A stretch of 64,000 nucleotides of DNA from Antilocapra americana (lineage: Eukaryota > Chordata > Mammalia > Artiodactyla > Antilocapridae), in contig ML664664.1 of the NCBI GenBank assembly GCA_007570785.1, positions 576,358 to 640,357 on the forward strand, given 5' to 3'. Shown in pieces: positions 45,311 through 56,865 of this stretch (position 1 is the stretch's first letter; each line of letters begins with the position of its first letter). Made by a program: the position numbers and the translations under genes. The notes below the pieces were generated by a model that was not told the origin of the DNA, did no database searches, and saw only the letters and a program-made list of their open reading frames with translations.

Positions 45311-45704
45311 CCAGGTAATTATACCTGACTCAATACATCCTTCTCCTTCTGTTATACCATAATGCTTCACCATACATCTACATATATTCTGATCTTCAGT
45401 TTACACAAAAAATCAAATTTTTGGTTTTTTTTCACCTTCTCCATTTACATAAATATTAGTAGTTTAAAGCCATTTGTTACTTAACGATTTTAGGAAGATT
45501 ATTCACATACTTTGTTTCACTAGTATTTCTTACCAGCTAAGTGAAATAGACCAAATCGTATTACTTTCTCCATTATACATTAATTATTTTAAATTCAAAT
45601 TGAATAAGGAACTTTTATAAAGTGAAAGAGCACCTAAAATGGCAACATCTAGACCTGTATTACCTGGGAAAATGGTAAAGCTACTGTCATTTTTTTTTAA
45701 TTTA

Positions 45705-45934
45705 CTCTTTAAATTTTTTTTTAATTGGAGGATAATTGATTCACAATATTGTGGTTTCTGTCATACGTCAAAATGAATCATCCACAGGTATACATATATC
45801 CCCTCCCTCCTGAACCCCACTCCCATCTCCCACCCCATCCCACCACTCTACGTCATCACAGAACACTGGGTTGAGCTCCCTGTGTCACACAGCAAATTCC
45901 CTCTTGGTATCTATTTTACATATGGTAATGATGC
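45705..45934 (-). mobile_element. L1 3' part, left piece, split by BovB
   Basis: T-rich start, then complement of the ruminant L1 3' UTR: 'ttaattggaggataattgat', 'cacaatattgtggtttctgt', 'ggtatacatatatcccctcc', 'tctattttacatatggtaat'. Continues at 47241-47441. Confidence 0.9.
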
Positions 45935-47232
45935 CAAAGAATGCTCAAACTACCACACAATTGCACTCATCTCACAAGCTAGTAAAGTAATGCTCAAAAT
46001 TCCCCAAGCCAGGCTTTAGCAATACATGAACTGTGAACTTCGAGATGTTCAAGCAGGTTTTAGAAAAGGCAGGGGAACCAGCGATCAAATTGCCAACATC
46101 TGCTGGATCATCAAAAAAGCAAGAAAGTTCCAGAAGAACATCTATTTCTGCTTTATTGACTATGCCAAAGCCTTTGACTGTGTGGATCACAATAAACTGT
46201 GGAAAATTCTGAAAGAGATGGGAATACCAGACCATCTGACCTGTCTCTTGAGAAATCTGTTTGCAGGTCAGGAAGCAAGTTAGAAGTGGACATGGAACAA
46301 CAGACTGGTTCCACATAGGAAAAGGAATACAAGGCTGTATATTGTCACCCTGTTTATTTAACTAATATGCAGAGTACATCATGAGAAACGTTGGGCTGGA
46401 GGAAGCACAAGCTGGAATCAAGACTGCCGGGAGGAATATCAATAAGCTCAGATATGCAGATGACACCACCCTTATGGCAGAAAGTGAAGAACTAAGAGCC
46501 TCTTGCTGAAAGTGAAAGAGAAGAGTGAAAAAGTTGGCTTAAAGCTCAACATTTAGAATACTAAGATCATGGCATCCGGTCCTATCACTTCATGGAAAAT
46601 AGATGGAGAAACAGTGGAAACTGTGACTGACTTTATATTTTTGGGCTCCAAAATCACTGCAGATGGTGACTATAGCCATGAAATTAAAAGAGGCTTGCTC
46701 CTTGGAAGAAAAGTTATGACCAACCTAGACAGCATATTAAAAAGCAGAGACATTACTTTGCCAACAAAGGTCCGTCTAGTCAAGGCTATGGCTTTTCCAG
46801 TGGTCATGTATGGATGTGAGAATTGGATTGTAAAGAATGCTGAGTGCTGAAGAATTGATGCTTTTGAACTGTGGTATTGGAGAACACTTTTGAGAGTCCC
46901 TTGGACTGCAAGCAGATCCAATCAGTCCATCCTAAGGGAGATCAGTCCTGGGTGTTCATTGGAAGGACTGATGTTGAAGCTGAAACTCCAATATTTGGCC
47001 ACCTGATGCAAAGAGCTAGCTCATTTGAAAAGACCTTGATGCTGGGGAAGATTGAGGGCAGGCGGAGAAGGGGACGACAGAGGATGAGATCGTTGGATGG
47101 CATCACTGACTCAATGGAGATGAGTTCGGGTAAATTCCGGGAGTTGGTGATGGACAAGGAGGCCTGGTGTGCTGCAGTGCCTAGGGTCGCAAAGAGTCAG
47201 ATACAACTGAGTGACTAAACTGAACTGAACTG
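45935..47232 (+). mobile_element. BovB LINE inserted in L1, 8-bp TSD
   Basis: 5'-truncated: it begins in ORF2 at the 'aatgctcaaactaccacaca' block and ends in the terminal 'aactgaactgaactgaa' repeat. AATGATGC is present at 45927-45934 and 47233-47240. Frames include QAGFRKGRG, FCFIDYAKAFDCVDH (motif A, 46026-46283), a degraded block, then the region after YADD (46569-46850) and a C-terminal frame (46871-47218). Small deletions near 46335 and 46480 and several stops inactivate it. Confidence 0.95.
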
Positions 47233-47240
47233 AATGATGC

Positions 47241-47441
47241 ATTTGTTTCCATGCTATACTGTCAATTGGTCCCACCCTCTCCTTCCCCCACTGTGTCCAC
47301 AAGTTTGTTCTCTATGTCTGCATCTCCCTTGCTGTCCTGCAAACAGTTTCAGCAGTACCATCTTTCTAGATTTCATACACATGTGTTAACATACCATCGT
47401 TGTCTTTCTGACTTACTTCACTCTGTATAATAGGCTGTAGG
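47241..47441 (-). mobile_element. L1 3' part, right piece
   Basis: Resumes the L1 complement exactly where 45934 stopped: 'ttgtttccatgctatactgt', 'cccaccctctccttccccca', 'ctgacttacttcactctgta', 'taataggctgtagg'. 5'-truncated there. Confidence 0.9.
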
Positions 47442-47444
47442 TTG

Positions 47445-47640
47445 AGTTTGTAAATAAACTTTATTGTGAAATATAACAAATACATATGAAAGCCATAAAG
47501 CATAGTTTCATGGAACACTGGAAGTAGACACCTGTATAATTATTCAATTTATCTATTCATCACAACCCCTCCCTCATGCTCCCAAATTCCCTACTGGAAT
47601 AAAGCCTTCCCTGACTTTTATGGTAATAAGTTGCTTTGCT
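47445..47640 (-). repeat. Probable old LINE 3' UTR fragment
   Basis: 'aaactttattgtgaaatata' and 'acaaatacatatgaaagcca' followed by 'aacccctccctcatgctccc' resemble an old L1M-type 3' end in complement. Family uncertain. Confidence 0.4.
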
Positions 47641-47821
47641 TACTGTTATAAAAATTATGCTTGTCCAACTTTGGGGTCAATATTTGAAGTATTCTGTGTG
47701 TGAGTGAAATGATGTTTATCATGTTGTTGGGTGAAGTAATACGCATGTGTGTGAACACACACACAACCGTTAAGCTATGTTTGTTAATGGTATTCAAATC
47801 TTCTATACTCTTTTTTGTTTG

Positions 47822-48090
47822 TTTTTATTGAAGTTCTAGTAGAATACAATATTATATTATTTCCAAGAGTACAACACTGGTTCAATAGTTCACAGATTAT
47901 GCACCAACGTTATTATGACATTACTGACTATTGTCCCTGTCACATCCCTGTAACTTATTTATTATTAATATGTAACTTGTAGTTTGTACCTCTGAACCTC
48001 CTTTACCCATTTTGTCCATGCCCGTTACTCTCTGGCAACCATTAGTTTGTTCTCTGTATATGTAAGTTTGTTTCTCTTTTGCTATATTTT
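47822..48090 (-). mobile_element. L1 3' UTR fragment
   Basis: Complement of an older L1 3' end: 'ttttattgaagttctagtag', 'agtacaacactggttcaata', 'tctggcaaccattagtttgt', 'tctctgtatatgtaagtttg'. Confidence 0.75.
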
Positions 48091-48784
48091 TAAGTTATTT
48101 TCCATTTATTTATTTCTTTTGATACTTATAACAAACCTGTCAGGTAGACATTTTCATAAAGAAACTCATTCAGAGAGTTTAAATGAGAATCTTCTATACT
48201 CTAACTGATTTTTTGTGTGAGAATTACCAAAAGAGGTGTATGTTAAAACATCCCACACTGACTGCTGAGTTTATCCATTTCTCATTATAATTTTGCATCT
48301 TTCAAATCTATCTCCCCATATATCTAATTTTTAAAATTTTCTCAATGAATTAGATTTTCATCTTTATGAACTGACTTTGTTTATCTCCTGTAAATATTTT
48401 TGGCCTTAGCTAATTTACAGTAGGATCAGTTCATAAGTATGTGTTCTTGATTTTTTTTTTTATTTCCCTTTTATTTCCACTCTGCTCAGAATCAAGATGA
48501 CTTTTCTGCACTGTCTGGGTATGAAATTAATTCTGGTTTACTTTAACACTAAGGTTGCAACCCTTTGGGATCCTGGACTTTTCTGCTTGGTCAGGTCCTG
48601 GGTCCTTAATTCTGTATTCCTCCATCCTTCCTTCCCTTGAGAGGAAGCAGAGTACATCATCCCAAAATGTCCCACTTTGCCATTGGGACTGTTTGGCACT
48701 GAAGACAACTGAGATCTATCAAACTCATGCAAAATTGTTTACTTTTCCCTTAATTGCCAAAAAGAAATCAGATAGGGTCCTTAA
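48091..48784. other. Unassigned sequence
   Basis: No named repeat; a 95-codon frame starting at 48555 runs into the BovB and is not a gene. Confidence 0.4.
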
Positions 48785-49532
48785 AAATAACCTCAGATAT
48801 TCAGATGACATCAGCCTTATGCTAGAAAGCAAAGAGGACTAAAGAGCCTCTTGATGAAAGTGAAAAAGGAGAGAGAAACAGCTGGCTTAAAACTCAACAT
48901 TCTAAAAACTAAGATCATGGCATCTGGTCCCATCACTTCATGGCAAATAGATGGGGAAACAATGGAAACAGTGACAGACTTTATTTTATCAGGCTCCAAA
49001 ATCACTGCAGATGGTGACTGCAGCCATGAAATTAAGAGACACTTGCTCCTTGAAAGAAAAGCTATAACAAACCTAGACAGCATATTAAAAAGCAGAGACA
49101 TTACTTTGTCAACAAAGGTCTGCATTGTCAAAGCTATAGTTTTTCCAGTATGGATGCAAGAGTTGAACCATAAAGAAAGCTGAGCACCAAAGAACTGATG
49201 CTTTTGAACTGTGGTGTTGGAGAAGACTCTTGAGAGTCCCTTGGACTGCAAGGAGATCAAACCAGTCAATCCTAAAGAAAATCAATTCTGACTATTCATT
49301 GGAAGGACTGATGCTGAAGCTCCAATATTTTGGTCATCTGATGCGAAGAGCTGACTCATTAGAAAAGACACTGATGCTGAGAAAGATTGAAGGCAAGAGG
49401 AGAAGGGGACAACAGAGGATGAGATGGTTGGATGGCATCACCGACTCTATGGGCATGAGTTTGAGCAAGCTCCAGGAGATGGTGATGGACAGGGAAGCCT
49501 GGCTGCAGTCCATGGGGTCACAAAGAGTCCAA
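48785..49532 (+). mobile_element. BovB LINE 3' part, 5'-truncated
   Basis: Starts at the YADD block ('cagatattcagatgacatca' gives YSDD) and runs through the C-terminal frames at 48851-49183 and 49230-49535. It ends 'ggggtcacaaagagtcca' without the terminal cagtt repeats. No RT core remains. Confidence 0.93.
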
Positions 49533-49697
49533 TAATCAGGAAGAGAGCCATTACCAGCAACAACTTTTTACATAAGAAAGGCTTTTTTACAAGGCAGGGC
49601 AAACATTTGTTTACCAAATACTTGCTCTTTGCACCTTCCTGTGAAGTGTCTTCCTCCCCTTTGAAGCTACCCTCTTCTCCTAAGCTTGAAAAGAAGT

Positions 49698-49891
49698 GAT
49701 AGTGAAAATCGCTCAGTCATGTCCGACTCTTTGGGACCCCAAGGACTATACAGTCCATGGAATTCTCCAGGCCAGAACACTGGAGTGGGAAGCCTTTCCC
49801 TTCTCCAGGGGATCTTCCCAACAGAGGGATCGAACCCAGGTCTCCCACATTGCAGGCAGATTCTTTACCAGCTGAGCCACAAGGGAAGCCC
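49698..49891 (-). mobile_element. Bov-A type SINE (monomer)
   Basis: Complement of a single Bov-A unit: 'gctcagtcatgtccgactct', 'atacagtccatggaattctc', 'cgaacccaggtctcccacat', 'gagccacaagggaagccc'. Confidence 0.9.
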
Positions 49892-51689
49892 CCCTCCTAA
49901 ATTTAGGATGGCATATAGGCCTCAATGATCTGACTACGGTTTGAGTCTTCATGTCTTTGTGAGGCTCCTCCGTGCATACAATTAAGGTTGGTTTTCTCTC
50001 CTGTTTAACTATTTTATGTCAATTTAATTATTAGACCACTCAACAAAACTGGAAGCGAAGAAGGAAAAAAATCAAGCTGTAATCCCTCATCCCTACTCAA
50101 GCCAGAGAATCTAACTCCCCAAACAAAGGAAGCTCAAAGTCATGAGGGAGGGGGAGGTGAGATTGTGTGTTCTTTTTTCTGCTAAGCTACTTGGGTTGTC
50201 GTTTTAGCTTAAAAGTTTGACGTGGGCTTCTTCCATAGTCTTACTTGCTTTCTGATGCTTTTAAAGTGTTATTTTTTAAGACTTTTATCCAAAGTTCTGA
50301 GCTGTTTCCAGTGGAAGAATTCATCTAAATAATTTAGCCTACCATTACCAGAAACCAAAATTCAACAGATATAGCATTTCAGAATGCAATGAATAAACAA
50401 AAATGCCTGCTTTTCCATGGAATTTTAAGAAATCAGAAAAAATCTTCTAGACATTCAAAGATTTTGATTATAAGAGGTGGGCTCTTTGTACTGAGGAAAT
50501 AATTAGAAACAAAATTTCATGGCAACTCAGATAACCTCTCTACCAAACTACAAGAGAATAGTTTTATTATTAAACAAGCAATAAGTCAGATGGCATTGTG
50601 CATCACAGAGATTAGCTCAACTTATTATAAAGACAGAAATCTTTATATAGCCCATCTTATATAGCCCAGCAGATACAGGCATTACATAAATCTCCTTAGG
50701 GTAAATGATAACTAATCCCCAAGAAACAGGACATGTAGTGCCAGTTTATATATACACTTTATCCTCAATTTACTTGGTAATTGAGGTGGCCATCTGTGTT
50801 AGCTGATTGCTTTTATCCAAAGAAATAATAGAACTCCTATCTATATAACAGGTAAGTATCGTTATAACTTGGTATCAAACGTCTAGGTCAAACTCTCAGG
50901 GAGACTAGAAGATAGGGTGATGACTTTCTTAATGTTTCTATTTCAATGAAATGTCTGTAGGCCTTTGAAAAATATCTTTCTGGGTTGTAAAATTGGCAGG
51001 AGGATTATTTAGCCTTTCAAAAGCCTTATATACATCTTGAAGAGCAGAAAAATATACATATATAAGTTTTCTAAAGGATATATTTTAAGAAAAGGCATTG
51101 GAAAGTTTCTTTCATTTTTTATATCATGGAAAATTAATTTTTTCCTTATTTTGGGTTTGTGTCTACTGTAACATTTGAAAACAGAATTTTCTTCCTGGTT
51201 TCTAAAATATCTGCTTTGAACACAGACAGGTAAGCCCCAATGCACTGAACAGTAGGTTTGGAAGAATCCATAATGTTGAAAGCGTTGGTCTTTCCTATCC
51301 TAGGAATATAACTCCTTGGAAGAGAAGACCACTGGGAAAGGAGTGTCACTGCTGTAGGTCCAAGAGGGGATGCCACTAGATGGAGCCAGAGTTCCCAGTT
51401 TGAGATGAAATAGGCTCTCAGACATGATTGATTCTGTTAGGTACTTAGAACTCCAAGAGCGCAACAGGCCAGCATTTACAGCCTCAGAGCAGAAATAGCC
51501 GTAGGGCATGCGTAATTGTGGAGAAAGCCTGAGACTGTCCCAAGTTGCTTGCATTCCCAAGTTTCTTGCAGTCTAGGATGGTTATCTGAGAATGTGGAAG
51601 GTTTTAAACCACAAAAGATTTCTGGTAAACCTAAAAGGTATATGGAGATAGTCTGAGGGACACATAGTGGATGTGAAGGGACTCTGTTT
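49892..51689. other. Unassigned AT-rich sequence
   Basis: 1.8 kb with no repeat or coding structure recognised. Minus frames of 76-86 codons at 51009-51560 overlap each other and look like chance frames. Confidence 0.45.
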
Positions 51690-53262
51690 TATTTTTTATT
51701 TATTTATTTATTTTATTATTGTTTTTGCCATACATTGTCATGATATCACCATGGGTTTACATATGCTTCCCCTCCGGGTCCCCCCTCCCTCCTCCCTCCC
51801 CCCCGGGAAATCTCGCTGCACCAGTCCCGAGCATCAATCCTGGGCTGGCGATTGATTAGACACATGACAATTAACATGCTTCAATGCCCTTCTCCCATCT
51901 CATCCCACCCTTACCCTCATCCACAAAGTCCACAAGTCTATTCTATACATCTGCGTTCCTTTTGTTGTCTCCCATGTTGGGTTCTCATTACTGTCTTTCT
52001 AAATTCCATATATATGTGTTAATATACTGTATTGTTGTTTTTGCTTCTGGCTTACTTCACTCTGGATAATGGGCTCCAGTTTCGTCCATCTGAGTAGAAT
52101 TGCTTCAAATGAATTTTTTTTTTAATGCTGAGTAATATTCCATTGTGTATATGTACCACAGCTTTCTTATCCATTCGTCAGTTGATGGGCATCTAGGTTG
52201 CTTCCATGTCCTGGCTATTGTAAACAATGCAGCGATGAACATTGGGGTGCACGTGGCTCTTTCAATTCTGGTTTCCTCGGTGTATATGCCCAGCAGTGGG
52301 ATTGCCGGGTCATATGGCAGGTCTATTTGCAGCTTTTTAAGGAACCTCCACACTGTTTTCCATAGTGGCTGTACTAGTTTGCATTCCCACCAACAGTGTA
52401 AGAGGGTTCCCTTTTCTCCACATCCTCTCCAGCATTTATTGCTTGTAGACTTTTGGATGGCAGCCATTCTGACTGGTGTCAAGTGGTACCTCATTGTGGT
52501 TTTGATTTGCATTTCTCTGATAATGAGTGATGTTGAGCATCTTTTCATGTGTTTGTTAGCCATTTTTATATCTTCCTTGGAGAAATGTCTGTTAAGTTCT
52601 TTGGCCCACTTTTTAATTGGGTTGTTTATTTTTCTAGAATGGAGCTGCAGGAGTTGTTTGTAAATTTTTGAGATTAATTGTTTGTCTGTTGCTTCATTGG
52701 CTATTATTTTCTCCCATTCTGAAGGCTGTCTTTTCACCTTGCTTATAGTTTCCTTTGTTGTGCAAAAGCTTTTAATTTTAATTAGGTCCCATTTGTTTAT
52801 TCGTGTTTTTATTTCCAATATTCTGGGAGGTGGGTCATGGAGTATCCCGCTTTGGATTATAGCAGAGAGTGTTTTGCCTATGTTATCCTCTAGGAGTTTT
52901 ATAGTTTCTGGTCTTATGCTTAGATCTTTGATCCATTTTGAGTTTATCTTTGTGTATGGTGTTAGAAAGTGATCTAGTTTCATTCTTTTACAAGTGGCTG
53001 TCCAGTTTTCCCAGCACCACTTGTTAAAGAGGTTGTCTTTTCTCCATTGTATATTCATGCCTCCTTTGTCAAAGATAAGGTGTCCATAGATGCGTGGATT
53101 TATCTCTGGGCTTTCTATTCTGTTCCACTGATCTATATTTCTGTCTTTGTGCCAGTACCATACTGTCTTAATGACTGTGGATTTGTAGTATAGCCTAAAG
53201 TCAGGTAGGTTGATTCTACCAGTTCCATTCTTCTTTCTCAAGATTGCTTTGGCTTCAAGGTC
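51690..53262 (-). mobile_element. Young ruminant L1 3' part, 5'-truncated
   Basis: The plus strand opens with a T-rich tail complement, then 'gtttttgccatacattgtca' and a C-rich 3' UTR ('cccctccgggtcccccctcc'). ORF2 starts at its stop at 52105 and runs uninterrupted to 53241. The 5' edge at about 53256-53262 lies in ORF2 and is joined to a BovB through microhomology. No TSD was found. Confidence 0.93.
52105..53241 (-). pseudogene. L1 ORF2 C-terminal 378 codons, uninterrupted
   Basis: This is the end of the L1 ORF2 product, which in a complete element joins endonuclease, reverse transcriptase and a Cys-rich C-terminal domain; a full ORF2p is about 1,275 residues. Visible here are the thumb and post-RT region ([20 protein letters not shown] near residues 84-103), [14 protein letters not shown] (191-204) and the C-terminal Cys-rich motif at 270-287, with C270, C274, H282 and C287 matching CX3CX7HX4C. 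The frame ends at the natural stop and has no internal break over 1.1 kb. Endonuclease and the RT catalytic YADD are upstream of the truncation and absent, so it cannot move itself. The apparent start methionine is an internal codon. The unbroken frame indicates recent insertion. Confidence 0.93.
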
Positions 53263-54597
53263 TTTTTAAATGACCTTTTTACATCAGGTGGCCAAAGTAT
53301 TGGAGTTTCAGCTCAAAATCAGTCCTTACAATGAACACCCAGGACTGATCTCCTTTAGGATGGACTGGTTGGATCTCTTTCCAGTCCAAGGGACTCTCAA
53401 GAGTCTTCTCCAACACCACAGTTCAAAAGCATCAATACTTCAGCACTCAGCTTTCTTTATAGTCCAACTCTCACATCCATACATGACTACTGGAAAAACC
53501 ATAGCTTTGACTAGACGAATCTTTGTTGGCAAAGTAATGTCTCTGCTTTTTAATATGCTGTCTAGATTGGTCACAACTTTTCTTCCAAGGAGCAAGCTTC
53601 TTTTAATTTCATGGCTATAGTCACCATCTGCAGTGATTTTATAGCCCCCGAAAATGAAGTCTACCACAATTTCCACTGTTTCTCCATCTATTTGCCATGA
53701 AGTGATGGGACGGATGCCATGATCTTAGTTTTCTGAATGCTGAGCTTTAAGCCAACTTTCACTCTCCTCTTTCACTTTCATCAAGAGGCTCTTTAGTTCT
53801 TCTTCACTCTCTGCCATAAGGGTGGTGTCATCTGCATATCTGAGGTTATTGATATTTCTCCCAGCAATCTTGATTCCACCTTGTGTTTCTTCCAGCCCAG
53901 CGTTTCTCTTGATGTACTCTGCATATAAGTTAAATAAGCAGGGTGACAATATACAGCCTTGATGTACTCCTTTTCCTATTTGGAACCAGTCTGTTGTTCC
54001 ATGTCCAGTTCTAACTATTGCTTCCTGACCTGAATATAGGTTTCTCAAGAGACAGGTCAGATGGTCTGTTATTTCCATCCCTTTCAGAATTTTCCACAGT
54101 TTATTGTGATCCACACAGTCAAAGGCTTTGGCACAGTCAATAAAGCAGAAGTAGATGTTTTTCTGGAACTCTTTTGCTTTTTTGATGATCCAGCGGATGT
54201 TGGCAATTGGATCTCTGGTTCCTCTGCCTTTTCTAAAACCAGCTTGAACATCTGGAAGTTTATGGTTCATGTATTGCTGAAGCCTGGCTTGGGGAATTTT
54301 GAGCATTACTTTACTAGCTTGTGAGATGAGTGCAGTTGTGTGGTAGTTTGAGCAATCTTTGGCATTGCTTTTCTTTGGAATAGGAATGAAAACTGACCTT
54401 TTCCAGTCCTGTGGCCATTCCTGAATTTTCCAAATTTGCTGGCATATTGAATGCAACACTTTCATAGCATCATTTTTCAGGATTTGAAATAGCTCAACTG
54501 GAATTCCATCACCTCCACTTGCTTTGTTGGTAGTGATGCTTCCTAAGGCCCACTTGACTTCACATTCCAGGATGACTGGCTCTAGTTGAATTATACT
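53256..54597 (-). mobile_element. BovB LINE, truncated at both ends
   Basis: Runs from the block just upstream of LEPVILECEVKWAL (5', right) to the 'catcaggtggccaaagtatt' region (3', left). The last few hundred bases and the terminal repeat of BovB are missing and L1 sequence takes their place. The same 5' stop point occurs in the copy at 42.4-44 kb. Confidence 0.93.
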
Positions 54598-54603
54598 ATC
54601 CAC
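53725..54603 (-). pseudogene. BovB reverse transcriptase fragment, 292-codon frame
   Basis: Carries nearly the whole RT fingers and palm of a BovB ORF2 product, the enzyme that copies BovB RNA at the nicked target and also mobilises Bov SINEs. Seen in order: FIPIPKK (residues 72-78), QAGFRKGRG (120-128), motif A in FIDCAKAFD (154-162, catalytic D156), QGCILSPCLF (215-224, motif B) and YADD (256-259, both aspartates kept). Near residue 281 a single lost base shifts frame before the GLKLN block, and the frame closes 12 codons later. The correct frame resumes at 53440-53676. The upstream apurinic-type endonuclease domain is absent. The first few codons come from flanking DNA. Confidence 0.9.
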
Positions 54604-54604
54604 A

Positions 54605-56225
54605 AGTTATTGAAAATTTTATACAAGAAAATGAAGGAGGTATAAAAAAAAACAAAAGGAAAGATATTCCATGCTCATGGATTGAAAGAATCAACATCAC
54701 TAAAATGTTCATACTACCCAAAGTAATCTACAAATTTAGCACAATCCCTATCAAAATTCCAATGGCTTTATTCCCAGAACTAGAATAATTCTAAAATTTG
54801 TATGGCATCACAAAAGATCCTGAATAGCCAAAGCAATCTTGAGAAAGAACAAAGCTGGATGTATCACACTCCCTAATTTCAAACTTTAATACAAAGTGAC
54901 AGTAATTTAAAAGTACAGTATTGGTATAAAAACAGTCACAGAGATCAGTGTAACAGACTGGAGAGCCCAGAAATAAGCTCACACATATGTGGACAATTAA
55001 TTTATGACAAAGAAGACAAGGATATATAATGGAGAACGGACAGCCTCTTTAATAAATAGTGTTAGGAAAACTGGACAGCTATGCAAGAAGAATTAAACTA
55101 GTCCACTACCTTACATCATACACAAAAAAATAACTTGAATGTAACATTTGAAACCATAAAATTTGGAGATGAAAACACAGACAGTGAACGCCGTGACACC
55201 AGCCTTAGCAGTTTTTGTGGATCTGACTCCAAAGACAAGGGAAATAAAAGCAAAAATAAACAAGTGAGTCTATAAGTTAATATTCAAAATATACAAAGAA
55301 TTAATACAACTCAACAACAAAGAGACAAACAACCTGAGTAAAAAATGGGCCAAGGATCTAAGTAGACATTTTTCCAAAAGAGACATCCCAATGGCCAACA
55401 GACACATGAAAAGATGTTCAACATCACTACCAGGGAAATGCAAATCAAAGCCACAATGAGATAGCACCTCATTCCTGTTAGACTGATAGTCATCAAAAAA
55501 AGACAAGAAGTAACAAATGTTGGAAAAGATGTGGAGAAAGGAACTCCAGTACATTGTTGTTGGGAATGTAAATTAGTATAGCCATTGTGCAAAACAGTGT
55601 GGAGAATCTTCAAAAAATTAAGACTAGAACTACCACATGATCCAGCTATTTCACTTCTGGGTATTTACATGAAGAATAAGAAAATACTAATTTAAATAGA
55701 TACAGATCTATGCACCACCCCCATGTTCACTGCAGTTTCATTTATAATAGCCAAGATATGGAAACAGCTTAAATGTCCACCAATGTATGAATGGATAAAG
55801 AAGATGTGGTATATATAGAGAGAATGGAATACTACTCAGCCATCAAAAAGAATGAAATCTTGCCATTTGTGACAATATGGATGGACCTTAAGGATATTAT
55901 GTTAAGTGATATAAGTCAAATGCAGAGAGATACCATATGATTCCATTCATAGGTGGAATGTAAAATAAATACAAAATAAACGAATTGTTTTTTGTGTTAA
56001 GTGATATAACACACTTAAACTCATAGATACAGAGAACAAACTCATAGATACGGAGAAAAGAGTGGTTACTAGTAGGGGAGGGAGCTGAGAAGTTGCAAAA
56101 TGGATAAAGGGAGTCAAATGGATGGTGACGGATGGTAATTAGACCTTTGGTGTCCATCACCTTATAGAGTATACAGATGTCTAATTATAATATTGTATAC
56201 CTGAAAATTATATAATATTTTTACT
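54605..56225 (+). mobile_element. Older L1, ORF2 3' half and 3' UTR
   Basis: From 'aaagatattccatgctcatg' (ORF2, after the RT) through 'caatggccaacagacacatg', 'gatgtggagaaaggaactcc' and 'aatactactcagccatcaaa' to a 3' UTR ending near 'aaaattatataatattttta'. Many frameshifts; an L1MA-like age. It abuts the BovB fragment head to head, with opposite orientation. Confidence 0.9.
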
Positions 56226-56694
56226 TAGAAGAATTGTATATACATATACAGATGAATACACACATATATTTTACATGTATTATTTAAAATGTTAGTTCCA
56301 ACACTAACTCAGGTTCAGATATCAATGCACAGTCTGAGCGTGGTCAGCTGGCACTCAAAGAGGAAATTCAGACACAAGAGGCAGCTACTATAAGTGCCTT
56401 TGATCCCTGTTTTTCACTCAACACACTAGACTTTGCAAAGTAACATAGTAAATGCCAGAAATGGCATTTTATTGGTGAAATCAGCACACTGTCTAGAATG
56501 ATGTGTTTTTGTAAGTGGACTAGCATAGGTGAAATAAAAAGTAATTAAGGTTTATGGATTGGCTGAATCTAGTGTGGAAGATACTGTCCACCTCTGCACA
56601 AAGAGTTTTGAAGAATCTAATGAGGTTGGTAGACTTTATGCTTTGGAATCGAGCCCAAGAACATTTCTCTTCCTACTCGTTTAAGAATATAAAC
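56226..56694. other. Unassigned AT-rich sequence
   Basis: No feature recognised. Confidence 0.4.
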
Positions 56695-56865
56695 TTGGCT
56701 GCACATTAGATGTACTTGGAATGCTTTTAAAAAGCTGCAAATGCTCAAGCCACACCTCAGAACAATTAAATCAGAATCCTTGTGGGAACAGTCTAGGCAT
56801 TTAGGGTTTTTAAAGCATCCTAGGTGATTGCCATGTACACCCAAGTTTGAGAACCACAAATCTGA
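56695..56865 (+). repeat. MER5-like hAT-Charlie DNA transposon remnant
   Basis: 'cttggctgcacattagatgt', 'acttggaatgcttttaaaaa', 'aaatcagaatccttgtggg', 'atcctaggtgattgccatgt' and a terminal 'gtttgagaaccacaaa' match both ends of MER5-type elements. Confidence 0.75.

Noticed and set aside
51777..51805. C-rich run considered as a G-quadruplex or CpG promoter
   Set aside because: It is part of the normal C-rich young L1 3' UTR (complement strand); a structure is possible but not specific to this site.
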